From JAAYCI01 sp031548875 (lineage in GTDB: Bacteria > Bacillota > Clostridia > Oscillospirales > Ruminococcaceae): DNA of 64,000 nt. The first letter of the stretch is position 1; every line of letters starts with the position of its first letter. The notes below the pieces were generated by a model. The model did not search any database, had not been told where the DNA came from, and saw only the letters and a list, made by a program, of their open reading frames with translations. Below, in pieces: positions 17,369 to 27,241 of this stretch. The stretch lies in the NCBI GenBank assembly GCA_031548875.1, contig JAVBQQ010000033.1, forward strand, positions 1-64,000, given 5' to 3'. A program made the position numbers and the translations under genes.

Positions 17369-17413
17369 CGGTCGACCGGGCATGGCAATCTGGTGTTGCC
17401 GCCTATTTTATCC
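17369..17413 (+). repeat. intergenic repeat, copy 3 (short)
   Basis: CGGTCGACC, GGCATGGCAATCTGG and CCTATTTTATCCG match the first half of copies 1 and 2 in order. The copy is shorter and more diverged. The remaining 17414-17617 holds no supportable gene apart from the sortase leader. Confidence 0.45.
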
Positions 17414-17617
17414 GCCCCGCGGGAAAGCGCAGGCGGGGCCTGCCACAGGGATGCGAGAAGGCGTGGCGAAGAGTATAATTTCACAAATGCTGTCCTGTTT
17501 TCGCTGGTTTGTGACAACGACGGAGCCGTATACTTTTTTAAAAGGGATCTTTGCGTCCGGCACTGTTGTGCCGGGCGCATTCCCACACCCCATTAAAAGG
17601 ATACCGGAGACCTGCGT

Positions 17618-18325
17618 ATGAAAAAAACCATCTGGACGGTCGCCATCCTGCTGTGCGCCGGCGCGATGCTCTTCTCGGCGGTGCAGATACTCCTTCCCCT
17701 GCAAGAATACGGAAAAGCCGGCGGCGAATACGCCGCGCTCCGGCAGCAGCGTACTCCGGGTGATGCAAGCCAGGACGGTGACGCCGATGCGGCCGCGGAC
17801 TCCTCCCGGGCGCTATCCGCCATCAATCCGGATTATGCCGGGTGGCTGCAGATTCCGGGCACAGCGGTCGACTATCCTGTGGTGCGCGGGCCGGACAACG
17901 CAAAATACCTGCACACCACCTTTGTGGGCACGGAAAACCCGGTTGGCGCAATCTTCTTGGATTGCGCGTTGACCGCAGGCTTTGATGCGGAGCATGCGAT
18001 CCTCTTTGGCCATAACGTACCGGACGGCAGCATGTTCGGCGGGCTGTACCATTATCTGGACCGGGAATACCTCGAACAAAACCCGACGATCATCATCACC
18101 ACGGCAGAAGGCGAAACACTGGCATACACGATATTCTCCGCCCGGAAAAGCAACGTGCTGGATGCTGCCTACCGGTTGGATTTTCCGCAAGCCAAGGACT
18201 TTGCAGCATTTGCGGGAGTTTTGGGCGCGCCGGAAGGGACGGAGCATCTGCTCACCCTTTCCACCTGCACAAGCGGCGGGGGCCGGGACGAACGTGTCCT
18301 CGTCCACGCCGCCCGCACGGCATAA
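17618..18325 (+). CDS. srtB: class B sortase
   Basis: A 235-residue membrane-tethered transpeptidase that joins surface proteins to the cell wall. Residues 1-25 form the N-terminal signal/anchor helix. The catalytic triad is visible as His132 (LFGHN), Cys217 (TLSTCTSG) and the Arg in DERVLVH. The NxDyxGWLqIPGTxvDYPV region (NPDYAGWLQIPGTAVDYPVV) is typical of class B. GGAGACC precedes the ATG. The convergent neighbour is a large protein ending in a QPQTG-helix-basic-tail signal, its probable substrate; clostridial class B sortases are known to accept PxTG-type motifs. Confidence 0.92.
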   Translation: MKKTIWTVAILLCAGAMLFSAVQILLPLQEYGKAGGEYAALRQQRTPGDASQDGDADAAADSSRALSAINPDYAGWLQIPGTAVDYPVVRGPDNAKYLHTTFVGTENPVGAIFLDCALTAGFDAEHAILFGHNVPDGSMFGGLYHYLDREYLEQNPTIIITTAEGETLAYTIFSARKSNVLDAAYRLDFPQAKDFAAFAGVLGAPEGTEHLLTLSTCTSGGGRDERVLVHAARTA

Positions 18326-18341
18326 CCACATTGCACAGCAA

Positions 18342-18381
18342 AATACGGCGGCCCGGGATAGTTAGCCCGGGCCGCCGTATT
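18342..18381. terminator. bidirectional terminator between convergent genes
   Basis: AATACGGCGGCCCGGG (18342-18357) pairs perfectly with CCCGGGCCGCCGTATT (18366-18381), giving a 16-bp stem with A- and T-rich flanks. It serves the sortase gene and the large surface-protein gene that end on either side. Confidence 0.9.
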
Positions 18382-18404
18382 TTGTTCGTTATACAGTCAT
18401 CCCA

Positions 18405-21400
18405 CTACTTGGCCCATCTTTTCCTCCAATACAGCAGGCCGAAGATGACTCCGCCCGCGGCCAGGGCAACGACCAGCCACAAAGCAAGGTTTGATCCCAC
18501 CCCCGTCTGCGGTTGGGCGCCGGAGAAGAGGGGCGTTGCCGGTGCCTCCGCCACAATGGTGAGTGTACCGGGCACCACTGTCACATCATAGTTTGGGTTG
18601 TCTCCCAATGTGATGGTGACGGGATAACTGCCCGCCGTCTCCCCGTTTGTCCGGGCGAGGGTGTAGTCCAGTACGTCTTCGAACACCAGGTTCCCTGCGG
18701 TGATGCTCGCGTCAAACGTCGGGTCTTCTGCGCCCTCGGTTTTTGTATAGCTGCCCGCCGTCAGCGTCACCGGTCTTTCCAGGATGGTGAACCTGCCGGG
18801 CACGACCACGATGTTGCTGTAGTTTGGGTGCGCGGGCAGGTCGGCGGTGATCTCATACCCGTCTGCGGTCACGTTTTCACCGATAGCGCGCCGCAGAAGA
18901 TAGCGGAGGATATCGCCTTTGTGCAGGCCCGTTATGGCCGAGGTGAATTGGGGGTCGCGGTCGCCATAGGTCTTGAAATGATTGCCGATGACAATGAGTA
19001 CCTCTGTGCCTATGGGCGCAACAGTCAGGCTCCCATTTATCGTGCTTACGATATAGTTAGGGTTTTTGTCCGGGTCCGCCGTCACGACGATCTCATATTT
19101 TCCCGCACCGTCCACGGCCCTGTCATAGGCGGCGGTATACACCACCTCCACACCCGCGGCCGGTTTGTCCAGCACCTGCGCCGTGGCGTCGGGTATCCTG
19201 GCGCCGAAGATGATGCCCAGTGTGTCGCCCTGCACCGTGACGTGCGCGGGCGTGATGTTCAGCTTGCCGTCTGCCGGCTGCCCCACCACGATATAGTTGG
19301 GGCTGTTGGATACGATCGTCGCGCTGATGGTATAACCCGCCCCGGTATCCACATCTTCACCCGGCACACGGCTGAAGCTGACCGTAAAATCGCCGGGGTC
19401 AAGGCTGGCGGCGAGGGCCAAGCTGCCAAGGCGCAGGCTGGCGCCGGAAACGCTGCGGGTGTCGAGCCCGCCCGGCCAGCCGTTCAGGCTGTTTGCCGGG
19501 TCGGCCGTTGTGTACACCTTGGTCTGGTCGTTCACCTTCAGGTCGCCAAAGTCGATTTCGGCGGCCGTCACCGCCAGGCTTCCCTCGCCCAGCGCCACGG
19601 CGTAGTTGGGAGCGCCGTAGAGGTTGTCCTCCACCACCGGCTGTGTCGTAAAGCCGAGCGGCACCGGCGTGCCGGCGGGGCTTGTGTCTGTGTACGCGCT
19701 GCCCGCCACCGGGGCGGTGGCAAAGCCGTCGTAGTTGCCGCCCAGCCAGCTGGTCACCGTGTAGCCGTAGGAGATGGCGGCCGGGGCGGTGCCATAGGCC
19801 ACGCTTGCGGGCGACGCGGTGGGTGTGACGACCAGGCCGGCGGGTGTGATTTTCACATCCACGGGCGCGCTGGTGACAGAACCCGTATAGTCCGGGCTGG
19901 CCGCCGTCGCGATGGCCCGCACCTGGTAGGTGGCCACCTCCTCGAACCGGGGGGAGGTTCCGGCATCCTGCCAGCTAGCGTCCGCGGGCGTCTTGTATTG
20001 GTAGCTGAGGGTATACGGCCCGTTGAAACCGCCGGCCGTCTTTACCGTGGCAAAGTAATCCGGCGAAGCCGTATACACGCCCTCGATGCCATCCAGCTCC
20101 AGCGTACCTGCCAGTTCCGCAGCCTCCACATCCAGCGTGCCAGACCAGGACAGCGTATAGTTCTCAAAGCCATTCTGGTTTTGCTGCAGCACCGGCGCCG
20201 CAGCAAAGTACAGGCCCAGCGTTTGCCCAGCGTTTGTGGTTGCCGTATAGCCGCTTGTCACGTCAATATCCGGCTCGTTGCTGAAGCCGTCGTAGCCACC
20301 TCCCAGCCAGGGCGCGCCGGGGTCTATCGACCAGTCGTACACGATGGCGCCCGGGTCTGTGCCGTAGGGTACGGGGTCGGGCGTGGCTTTCAAAAGGACG
20401 CCCAGCGGGGCCGGTGTGACCGTGACGGTTTCTATATTACTGAGGAAGTCCTTGTAATCGTCATCGCTCGCTTTGGCCTGCACATAATAGACGCCCACGT
20501 CCTCAAAGTACGGCTGCGCGCCCCAATCTGTCCAGCTGTCGTCGGGAACAGCCACCCGGCCCCAACGGTAGGTGACCGTGTGCGGCGGTTCCGGCTCTGT
20601 TATCTCGTCGGTCAATGCAACGGAATAGTCCGGATTGGCGGTATACACCCCGCCGCCAGGGGACAGGGTAAAGCTGCCCACCATGTCCGTATCCGTCACG
20701 CAGAGCACGCCGGAATAGGTGAATGTATAGTTTTGCGCGCCATATTGGTTGTCCTTCAGGACGGGTGCAGTGCCAAAGGAGAGCGGCAGCACCGTACCGG
20801 ACGGGGTGGTGTCCGTGTAGGCGCTCGTCACCGTGATGGCGCCCTCGTTGGCAAACCCGGCTGTGGGGTCGGCAGTGTCCAGCCAGGTGTTTGGCGCGGC
20901 GGCCATTGTCCAGCCGTATGCAATGGCGCCTGGATCCGTGCTATAGGGTACGGGCTCGGGGGCGGCCGTCAGGCGCACCTTTACCGGATAAGGAGTGACG
21001 GTGTAGGTCGCGATATTGCTCATCAGGTAAACAGGTGGGTCGATGGCGTAGTTGCCCGTGCCCACCGCGCGCGCCTGTATGGAATAGGTTTCCACATCCT
21101 GGAAGGTGGGCTTTGTGGTGCTCCAGGCCGACCAGCTCCCGGAGGATGCGCGCCAGATGTACTCGATCTGATAGGTGCCGGTGATGCTCGCCGCCGCATC
21201 CGCGATGGTATAGGCGGGCGGTTGGGTGTATTTGTATACGCCCGAGCCGCCGGTCAGGCTGAGTGTCCCCGTTATGGGCGCCGGCGTGATCTCTATGTAG
21301 CCGTCTACCACAACTACCGTCACGGTGTATTGTGCCGGCGCCGTCACGGTGAACTGGCCCGCGGCAAGGTTCATCTGGGTGGTGCCCACATCCGTGCGCG

Positions 21401-23357
21401 CGGCATAGGCCGCGCCGCTTGCAAGGGCCACGCTCACGCCTTTGTCCTTCTGGTCCCAGTCAAAGCCGGTAACCGATTGCAGCGCGCCGGTGTAGACCCG
21501 GGAATCGTGGTTGCCGGTGATTGTGACGACGAGATTGTCCTTTGGCAGGAACCGAGCCGTATAGACCAGGTCCTGCGTGACCTGCAGGGTGGGCGCGTTG
21601 TCGGCCGGGTTTGGCGCGCCAATGGGGTTTGAAGACACCCAGCCTGCGAAATAGTATCCGGTAGCGGCCTCCGGGGCGGGCACCCCCGCCGTCAGGGCGC
21701 TCTGCCACTGTGTTCCGGGCGTCGCGGTCACGATGACCGAATTTTGCAGGGCGCCTCCGCTGTGGTAGTTGTCGTGCAGCTTGCCGCCGCTGCCATTCGC
21801 GGGGTCCACCTGGAAGGTCACGCTCACGCTGGGCGGGACGCTGGTGAACACCGCCCGGAACACATAGGTTGCGTTGATGACCGGATATAGCCCCGCCCAC
21901 GCGGGCGACATGCCCAGGTTTGCCGTTGGGGCGGGGGTCACACGCTCCCAGTGGTCAAAATAGTATCCGGCGGCAGGCACCGGTGTGGGGACCATCGCCA
22001 CCGCACTTGCCCAGGGCGTTCCACCGGCGACGGGGTAATACATCACCATGTTCTGGCTTGTCTCCGCAAACCCGCCGTTTGCGCCCGCCTGGAACGTGAT
22101 GGTGTAGACATAGTGGAAGCTTACCGCATGTACCGGCATGCCCATGTTGTTCAGGTAGATGGGGTTGCCCGGGGCCACGGGATCCTTGTTCATGCCGCCC
22201 TGTCCCTTCCACAGGTCGATCAGGATCCCATACTCGATGAACAGGTCATCCGGCGCGGAAGGAAGCCAGCCATTTTTATCACTGTACCATATTTTGGATA
22301 CCTCGCCGACGCCGGGAATGTCGACGATGTATTCCATAAAGAACACTTCCGCGCCTTTTTGCTCGTAGGTTGCCACCAGCGTAATATTGCTGTTCGTGAT
22401 GGGGACTTTTTGTCCCGGCTCATACACCGTGCCATTGCCGCCTTGGATGATCCACCCGGCAAAGACGTCGCCATCCTTTTCGGCATCTGTGGGAAGCGCC
22501 GTGGCCTGGTTGCCCGTTTGATACGCTTTGTAATCCACCGGCAGCGTTCCCGTGCCGCCGTCCAGGTTATAGTAGACGGTGTAGAACATCGTCCCGTCGT
22601 CCTGCGGGAGAACGACCTCTTCATCCGCTTTTGCGGGCTCTGCAACCGGTTTTTTTGCAGGGTCTTCAACAGGGTCTTCCGTCGGCTCTTCTGCTGATTC
22701 TTCGGCAGGTTCTTCAGAAGGATCCGCAACCACCGGCGTCAGTCGAAGGTCGCTGACGATCGCGAGCGCTTTCAGCTCATCCGGCATATATTCCCTGCCG
22801 CCTGCTTCTGTCCATCCCAGCAGATTTTCCACCGTTGGGATATCCGCATCTGCAATCGTTGTGCCGTGCTCTGCAACAACAGTCTTCTCACCGTTTGCCA
22901 GTACAAAAATGATCTGGTACCTGTTTGCCTCGTAGATCGCGTGTACCGTCAGGTCGCTTTGCACTTGCGAAAAATCGGCGTCCCATCCGATGAAGGTCTT
23001 ACCTTCCGCGCCCGGTGCTTCGGGCGCTTGCGCAGCGCCGCCCTGCGGAACACTCTGTTCGCTGAGCAGCGCGCCGTCATCACCCAAAAACAGCACTGTA
23101 AACATAGCCGGATCCGGGCTTTGTGTGGGATCCGGCTCCGCTCCCGCAGGGTCCTCCTGCGAGGCGGACCCCGGTTCCTGCTCTTCAGCTTCTGGGGGCG
23201 GTTCCTGCGGTTCGGTCTCCGGCAGCGCTTCAGAGACACCCTCTACAGGACCCGATTCCGGTTCCCCAGCGGCCAGCGGCGTAACGGACGAGAACCCTAC
23301 GCACAACACCGCGGCCAGCAAAAATGCCATCCATCGTTTCGCGAATCTCATTTTCAT
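18405..23357 (-). CDS. giant sortase-anchored surface protein with MBG-type domains
   Basis: A 1650-residue wall protein. It has a signal peptide (1-30), a Pro/Glu-rich stretch (about 35-80) and InlB/Flg_new-type repeats marked by FIGWDADFS and FAGWIIQGG. A second acidic Glu/Pro segment lies near 205-245. The central part has three long homologous repeats opening with PVPYSTDPGAIAYGW, PVPYGTDPGAIVYDW and VAYGTAPAAISYGY. The C-terminal part has MBG-like domains (NPNYIVSTINGSLTV, NPNYDVTVVPGTLTI). The end carries QPQTG, a hydrophobic helix and KRWAK, a cell-wall sorting signal. AAAAGG precedes the ATG. Adhesion is likely, but the ligand is unknown. Confidence 0.88.
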   Translation of the reverse strand: MKMRFAKRWMAFLLAAVLCVGFSSVTPLAAGEPESGPVEGVSEALPETEPQEPPPEAEEQEPGSASQEDPAGAEPDPTQSPDPAMFTVLFLGDDGALLSEQSVPQGGAAQAPEAPGAEGKTFIGWDADFSQVQSDLTVHAIYEANRYQIIFVLANGEKTVVAEHGTTIADADIPTVENLLGWTEAGGREYMPDELKALAIVSDLRLTPVVADPSEEPAEESAEEPTEDPVEDPAKKPVAEPAKADEEVVLPQDDGTMFYTVYYNLDGGTGTLPVDYKAYQTGNQATALPTDAEKDGDVFAGWIIQGGNGTVYEPGQKVPITNSNITLVATYEQKGAEVFFMEYIVDIPGVGEVSKIWYSDKNGWLPSAPDDLFIEYGILIDLWKGQGGMNKDPVAPGNPIYLNNMGMPVHAVSFHYVYTITFQAGANGGFAETSQNMVMYYPVAGGTPWASAVAMVPTPVPAAGYYFDHWERVTPAPTANLGMSPAWAGLYPVINATYVFRAVFTSVPPSVSVTFQVDPANGSGGKLHDNYHSGGALQNSVIVTATPGTQWQSALTAGVPAPEAATGYYFAGWVSSNPIGAPNPADNAPTLQVTQDLVYTARFLPKDNLVVTITGNHDSRVYTGALQSVTGFDWDQKDKGVSVALASGAAYAARTDVGTTQMNLAAGQFTVTAPAQYTVTVVVVDGYIEITPAPITGTLSLTGGSGVYKYTQPPAYTIADAAASITGTYQIEYIWRASSGSWSAWSTTKPTFQDVETYSIQARAVGTGNYAIDPPVYLMSNIATYTVTPYPVKVRLTAAPEPVPYSTDPGAIAYGWTMAAAPNTWLDTADPTAGFANEGAITVTSAYTDTTPSGTVLPLSFGTAPVLKDNQYGAQNYTFTYSGVLCVTDTDMVGSFTLSPGGGVYTANPDYSVALTDEITEPEPPHTVTYRWGRVAVPDDSWTDWGAQPYFEDVGVYYVQAKASDDDYKDFLSNIETVTVTPAPLGVLLKATPDPVPYGTDPGAIVYDWSIDPGAPWLGGGYDGFSNEPDIDVTSGYTATTNAGQTLGLYFAAAPVLQQNQNGFENYTLSWSGTLDVEAAELAGTLELDGIEGVYTASPDYFATVKTAGGFNGPYTLSYQYKTPADASWQDAGTSPRFEEVATYQVRAIATAASPDYTGSVTSAPVDVKITPAGLVVTPTASPASVAYGTAPAAISYGYTVTSWLGGNYDGFATAPVAGSAYTDTSPAGTPVPLGFTTQPVVEDNLYGAPNYAVALGEGSLAVTAAEIDFGDLKVNDQTKVYTTADPANSLNGWPGGLDTRSVSGASLRLGSLALAASLDPGDFTVSFSRVPGEDVDTGAGYTISATIVSNSPNYIVVGQPADGKLNITPAHVTVQGDTLGIIFGARIPDATAQVLDKPAAGVEVVYTAAYDRAVDGAGKYEIVVTADPDKNPNYIVSTINGSLTVAPIGTEVLIVIGNHFKTYGDRDPQFTSAITGLHKGDILRYLLRRAIGENVTADGYEITADLPAHPNYSNIVVVPGRFTILERPVTLTAGSYTKTEGAEDPTFDASITAGNLVFEDVLDYTLARTNGETAGSYPVTITLGDNPNYDVTVVPGTLTIVAEAPATPLFSGAQPQTGVGSNLALWLVVALAAGGVIFGLLYWRKRWAK

Positions 23358-23809
23358 ACTCTTTTTCCTTTTTTAGAACCTTTTCGCCAGGTAGGCGGTT
23401 TTTTCAACAAATAACAGAAAGTCGTTATTTATTGGCGTGTCGCGAGTGTATCATACCCCGCTGGAGGAATTTGTAATAACTTGAGGAACATATTTATTAT
23501 TGGAAATGCATAAAATGAAACAAGGTTTGGTGGCCACATTGCGGCTTCCAAATCCTTGTTCATTTTGTCTTTTCCCAATAGCCCCAGCGTAGCCGGAAAG
23601 GACTTTCTGCTTTCGCCCGGCTTCGGTTACCGGATCCCACGCTCTTTCTTTTGTCATCTCTATCAAAAAACAACCCATCTGCTTTGTGCAATTCGACATT
23701 TTTCGACACGATATCCCACAATCACAAAAAAGTTTGCTATACTGTACGAACTTAGTCACTCCGCTTTAACAAAACATCGCAAGCACACTTTTTGACAAAT
23801 GAGGGGAAG
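23358..23809. other. intergenic region
   Basis: This is a low-GC stretch between divergent surface-protein genes. A 102-codon minus-strand frame (23451-23759) lacks a ribosome binding site and any recognisable family, so it is not annotated. The right end contains an extended -10 promoter candidate for the next gene. Confidence 0.55.
23735..23743 (+). promoter_or_regulatory. extended -10 promoter candidate
   Basis: TTTGCTATACT matches an extended -10 element (TGnTATACT, hexamer at 23738-23743). It lies about 65 bp before the start of the Big_2 protein gene. The -35 region is poor. Confidence 0.4.
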
Positions 23810-26800
23810 ATGATGGCATTCCTGAAAACTGCGGCCGTGGCAGTGGCTATTTGCATAGCGGCGGGGCCTGCATCCGCCGCTATAGATGCGCCAGGGGCCG
23901 GCGATGCCTCTGCCTCTGCACGGGGCGATAGCTACCATCTCGTGTTGGACGGCGATACAAACGGCTGGGCGCAAACCGCCCCTGGCGGCTTGCTGCAGAT
24001 CGCTGCCGGCCAATCGATCTACATAAGCAGCGGCGCTGGCAGCCCAGAAATCCCCACTGTCATCCTCGTCACAGGCAGTGACGACAGTACATCTATCGTC
24101 GCCGACCCCGGCGTGTCCATCCAAAACCTGCGCATCCGGGTGGAGGCCATAAACGCCACCCTGCGCATACAGGACCTGTGCCTGCGCGGCCCGGAAAACG
24201 CCGACGGACATGCGACCATTGAGTTTGCCACCGGCAGCGGCACATTGGAAACGGCGCTGGCCGGCACGCTTGTGTTCGAGGGCGATTGCGAGGTCTACGG
24301 CGGCGCCGGTTCCGCCGGCATCAGCGGTGCGCTCACACTCGCGTCCGCCGGGCACGGCGGCACACTGGCCGCCTATGGCGCCGACGCCACCCATGCGACA
24401 CCCGCCGGTGCCGGCATCCTCGCCTATGGCGGGTTTTTCACCGGCGACGCCTGCACCCCCGATGCGCTGGTCATCCGTGAGGGAGCGGCTGTCACGGCGC
24501 GGGGAGGCGAGGGCGGCGGCCACGGCGTGCAGGTGCGCGGCCAGCTGCGCGTGGAGGGCACGCTGAACGCCTGTGGCGGCAGCGCGGAATCAGTTGCGAC
24601 AACGACCCCCGCTGCCGGTGATGGTGTGTTTGCGGAAGCTGTCATGGATGAAGAGGCCGGTCCACCCGCTTCGCAGATTGCCGTGGGGGGCAGTGTGGAC
24701 GCCCGCGGCGGCGATGGATCGCAGGACGGTCCCGGCGGCGGGAACGGATTCACCTATATAACTGCCACCGGCAACAATACAATCCCGCTGCTGGTGGAGG
24801 GTACCCTTACCGGCAGCGCTGGTAAGGACGGCAGCGCCGGCGTGTGGGCGGACGCCCTGTACACCTCGGCCGGCGCGCGACTGTCCGGCACCGGTGGCGA
24901 CGGGCTGTGCGCGGGCATCTGGCGAGGCGTCTCCCAGGGCGAAAACATATTATATGGCTCACTCAGCGGCATCGGAACGGGTGCCGCGGCAGGGATGGGG
25001 CGCGGGATACGGCTGTGGGGCGCGGACGACGCCCCCGGCATCGTGTACGGCGTGGCCGCTTCACTTTCCGGCGTCTCTCTGCCCTGTGAGGGAGTCCTCT
25101 CCAGTGGCGTGCACCTTGCCTTTCCCGGGCAGAAGCTGGTGTTGTCCGGCAGCATCCCAGACGCAACGGCGCCGCTGGACGCCGCCGCCAACCTGTGTTT
25201 TGAGGGCGGGACGGACGGCGAACTGGAAATTGCGCAGCAGGCGGATCTCACACTGCGCGGGGGGCCTGTTTCGGCCATGCCCGCGGCCAATGCGGGGCTT
25301 TATCTGGACGGCGGCCGGCTCACCGTGCTGGGCCGCCTGCGGGCCACCGGAGCGGCCCGGCCCGGTGGGGGCCTGTATCTGCGCGATATCTACAACGGGG
25401 CCGGCATCCGCGCGCGGGGGGACATCGCCTTTGGCGCCACGGCCGACGTCGTCGCCACCGGCGCGCGCAGCACCTGCACCACCGGTACGCTGGCACGCAC
25501 ACAGGGTTTTCCCATCATTGCGGAAAAAGGCACTGCCCCGGCCGTTACCGTGGACATCGGCGCCCGTATACGGGACGACGCGGGCACCGCCCTGTTCTGC
25601 CTGGCGCTTGCGCAACAGCCGCCGGTGCGCACGCGGCTTGTGCTGGGAAACGAGCTGCGGCTGTACACAAACGCTTTTGAAGACGCCGGAGCCGCGGCCG
25701 TCTTTGTGCCGGCCGGCCGCTACAATATGGCCCCGACCATTGCCGGAAACTGCTTTGAAAACGCTTTCGGCGGCTTCGACCCCTCGCCCACCCTGACGGT
25801 GGCGGCAAACCACCTGAATGCGCACAGCTTTTCCGTCGGGCTGGACCTGCCCGACGACGAGGTTGCAGGCATCCCCTACAGCCTGACGGTGAACGGCAGC
25901 AACATGCCGGTCATCCGCCTGCAGAACATTGGCGACAGCGTACAGATAACCCCTGTGCTGACGCCCGACGACGCCACCCGGCTGCTCTGCTGGCCCGTCT
26001 CGCTCGCCCCGTCGGGCGTCATCTCACTGGAGGACGGGCGGGTGACGGCGCTGGCAAACGGGATGGTCACCTTTGCACTGTACACCTACGGGTGCAACGG
26101 CGTACAACAAGCCTGTACGGTGCGGGTCATCGTGGGTGGGCCGGTCTATGTGGATACCCTCAAACTCAACGCCACCTGCCAAACGTTGGCCAAAGGTGAG
26201 ACACTGCAGCTGTCTGCCGCCGTGGCGCCCACGAATGCCACCGAAAAGACCGTGGTCTGGACAAGCAGCAACCCCGCCATTGCCACGGTGAGTGCAACGG
26301 GCCTGGTGACGGGAAGGGCGGCCGGCCAGTGTACGGTCACAGCCGCCGCCACGGACGGAAGTGGCAAGAGGGTCTCCTGCGCCGTCTATGTGGGCAAGAA
26401 GGTCGCCGGTATTACCCTGGATGTGACCTCCAAAACATTGAGGGCAGGCAGCAGCTTTACGCTAAAGGCCGCTTTCTCCCCCGGCGATGCCGCCAACAAG
26501 GCGGTGAGCTGGACCTCCAGCGATGCGAAGATCGCCACCATCAGCAGCACGGGCGTGGTAAAAGGCCTGAAGAGCGGGACTGCCACCATCACAGCCACGA
26601 CACAGGACGGCGCCAAAAAAACCACCTGCACAGTGCGTGTACGTCCGGCGGTCACAGGCGTCAAGCTGAGCTCGAAAGCCCGTACTCTGACGGCCAAGGG
26701 CAAGCAGCTCACGCTCACGGCCACCGTTGCGCCCGCCGGCGCGGCCATCCAAACAGTGAGCTGGAAGAGCAGCAACACAAAGGTGGCCACCGTGAATTCA

Positions 26801-27151
26801 AAAGGGGTGGTGACGGCAAAGGCGGCCAAGGGAAAATGCATCATCACCTGCACCACCAAGGACGGCCAGAAGACGGCTACATGCACGATCTATATCGGAC
26901 AAGTGGTCAAAGGCGTCAAGTTGAACACGAACAGCCGGGCGCTGAACGTGAACGGACGTTTCACGCTGAAGGCCACCCTCGCGCCCGCCACCGCAGCCAA
27001 CAAGACAGTAAGCTGGACCTCCAGCAACCCAAAGGTTGCCACGGTGGACAAAAACGGCGTGGTAAAGGCCGTCGGCCACGGAAAGGCGGTCATTACCGCC
27101 AAAACACAGAGCGCAGGCAAAACAGCCAGCTGTACGGTGACGGTGCGGTAG
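23810..27151 (+). CDS. secreted protein with four C-terminal Big_2 domains
   Basis: A 1113-residue exported protein. Residues 1-24 form a signal peptide ending ASA. The next 700 residues are Gly/Ala/Thr-rich with beta-helix-like stretches. The C-terminal 330 residues hold four tandem bacterial Ig-like group 2 domains, each with the pattern KTVxWTSSNPxxATVxxxGxV followed by a TCTVxV strand. There is no sortase signal or transmembrane anchor, so it may be released or bound non-covalently. ATG codons at 23810 and 23813 are both served by GAGGGG; the second has better spacing. Function beyond surface binding is unknown. Confidence 0.82.
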   Translation: MMAFLKTAAVAVAICIAAGPASAAIDAPGAGDASASARGDSYHLVLDGDTNGWAQTAPGGLLQIAAGQSIYISSGAGSPEIPTVILVTGSDDSTSIVADPGVSIQNLRIRVEAINATLRIQDLCLRGPENADGHATIEFATGSGTLETALAGTLVFEGDCEVYGGAGSAGISGALTLASAGHGGTLAAYGADATHATPAGAGILAYGGFFTGDACTPDALVIREGAAVTARGGEGGGHGVQVRGQLRVEGTLNACGGSAESVATTTPAAGDGVFAEAVMDEEAGPPASQIAVGGSVDARGGDGSQDGPGGGNGFTYITATGNNTIPLLVEGTLTGSAGKDGSAGVWADALYTSAGARLSGTGGDGLCAGIWRGVSQGENILYGSLSGIGTGAAAGMGRGIRLWGADDAPGIVYGVAASLSGVSLPCEGVLSSGVHLAFPGQKLVLSGSIPDATAPLDAAANLCFEGGTDGELEIAQQADLTLRGGPVSAMPAANAGLYLDGGRLTVLGRLRATGAARPGGGLYLRDIYNGAGIRARGDIAFGATADVVATGARSTCTTGTLARTQGFPIIAEKGTAPAVTVDIGARIRDDAGTALFCLALAQQPPVRTRLVLGNELRLYTNAFEDAGAAAVFVPAGRYNMAPTIAGNCFENAFGGFDPSPTLTVAANHLNAHSFSVGLDLPDDEVAGIPYSLTVNGSNMPVIRLQNIGDSVQITPVLTPDDATRLLCWPVSLAPSGVISLEDGRVTALANGMVTFALYTYGCNGVQQACTVRVIVGGPVYVDTLKLNATCQTLAKGETLQLSAAVAPTNATEKTVVWTSSNPAIATVSATGLVTGRAAGQCTVTAAATDGSGKRVSCAVYVGKKVAGITLDVTSKTLRAGSSFTLKAAFSPGDAANKAVSWTSSDAKIATISSTGVVKGLKSGTATITATTQDGAKKTTCTVRVRPAVTGVKLSSKARTLTAKGKQLTLTATVAPAGAAIQTVSWKSSNTKVATVNSKGVVTAKAAKGKCIITCTTKDGQKTATCTIYIGQVVKGVKLNTNSRALNVNGRFTLKATLAPATAANKTVSWTSSNPKVATVDKNGVVKAVGHGKAVITAKTQSAGKTASCTVTVR

Positions 27152-27170
27152 ACTGGACGTAGCCACATCA

Positions 27171-27209
27171 AAAGGCCGGGAGCCCCTAAAAGGGACACTC
27201 CCGGCCTTT
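27171..27209. terminator. terminator between convergent genes
   Basis: AAAGGCCGGGAG (27171-27182) pairs perfectly with CTCCCGGCCTTT (27198-27209). It lies 20 nt after the Big_2 protein stop and 33 nt before the maturase stop. Confidence 0.85.
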
Positions 27210-27241
27210 GCATAAAAACGGATCGAACCCGCAACAAACGC

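Noticed and set aside
18513..21632. long plus-strand open frame opposite the 1650-residue surface protein
   Set aside because: It is a GC-driven shadow: no signal, domain or ribosome binding site, and the minus strand encodes clear repeats and a sorting signal.
23451..23759. 102-codon minus-strand frame in the surface-protein intergenic region
   Set aside because: No ribosome binding site, no family resemblance, and it spans the promoter region of the next gene.
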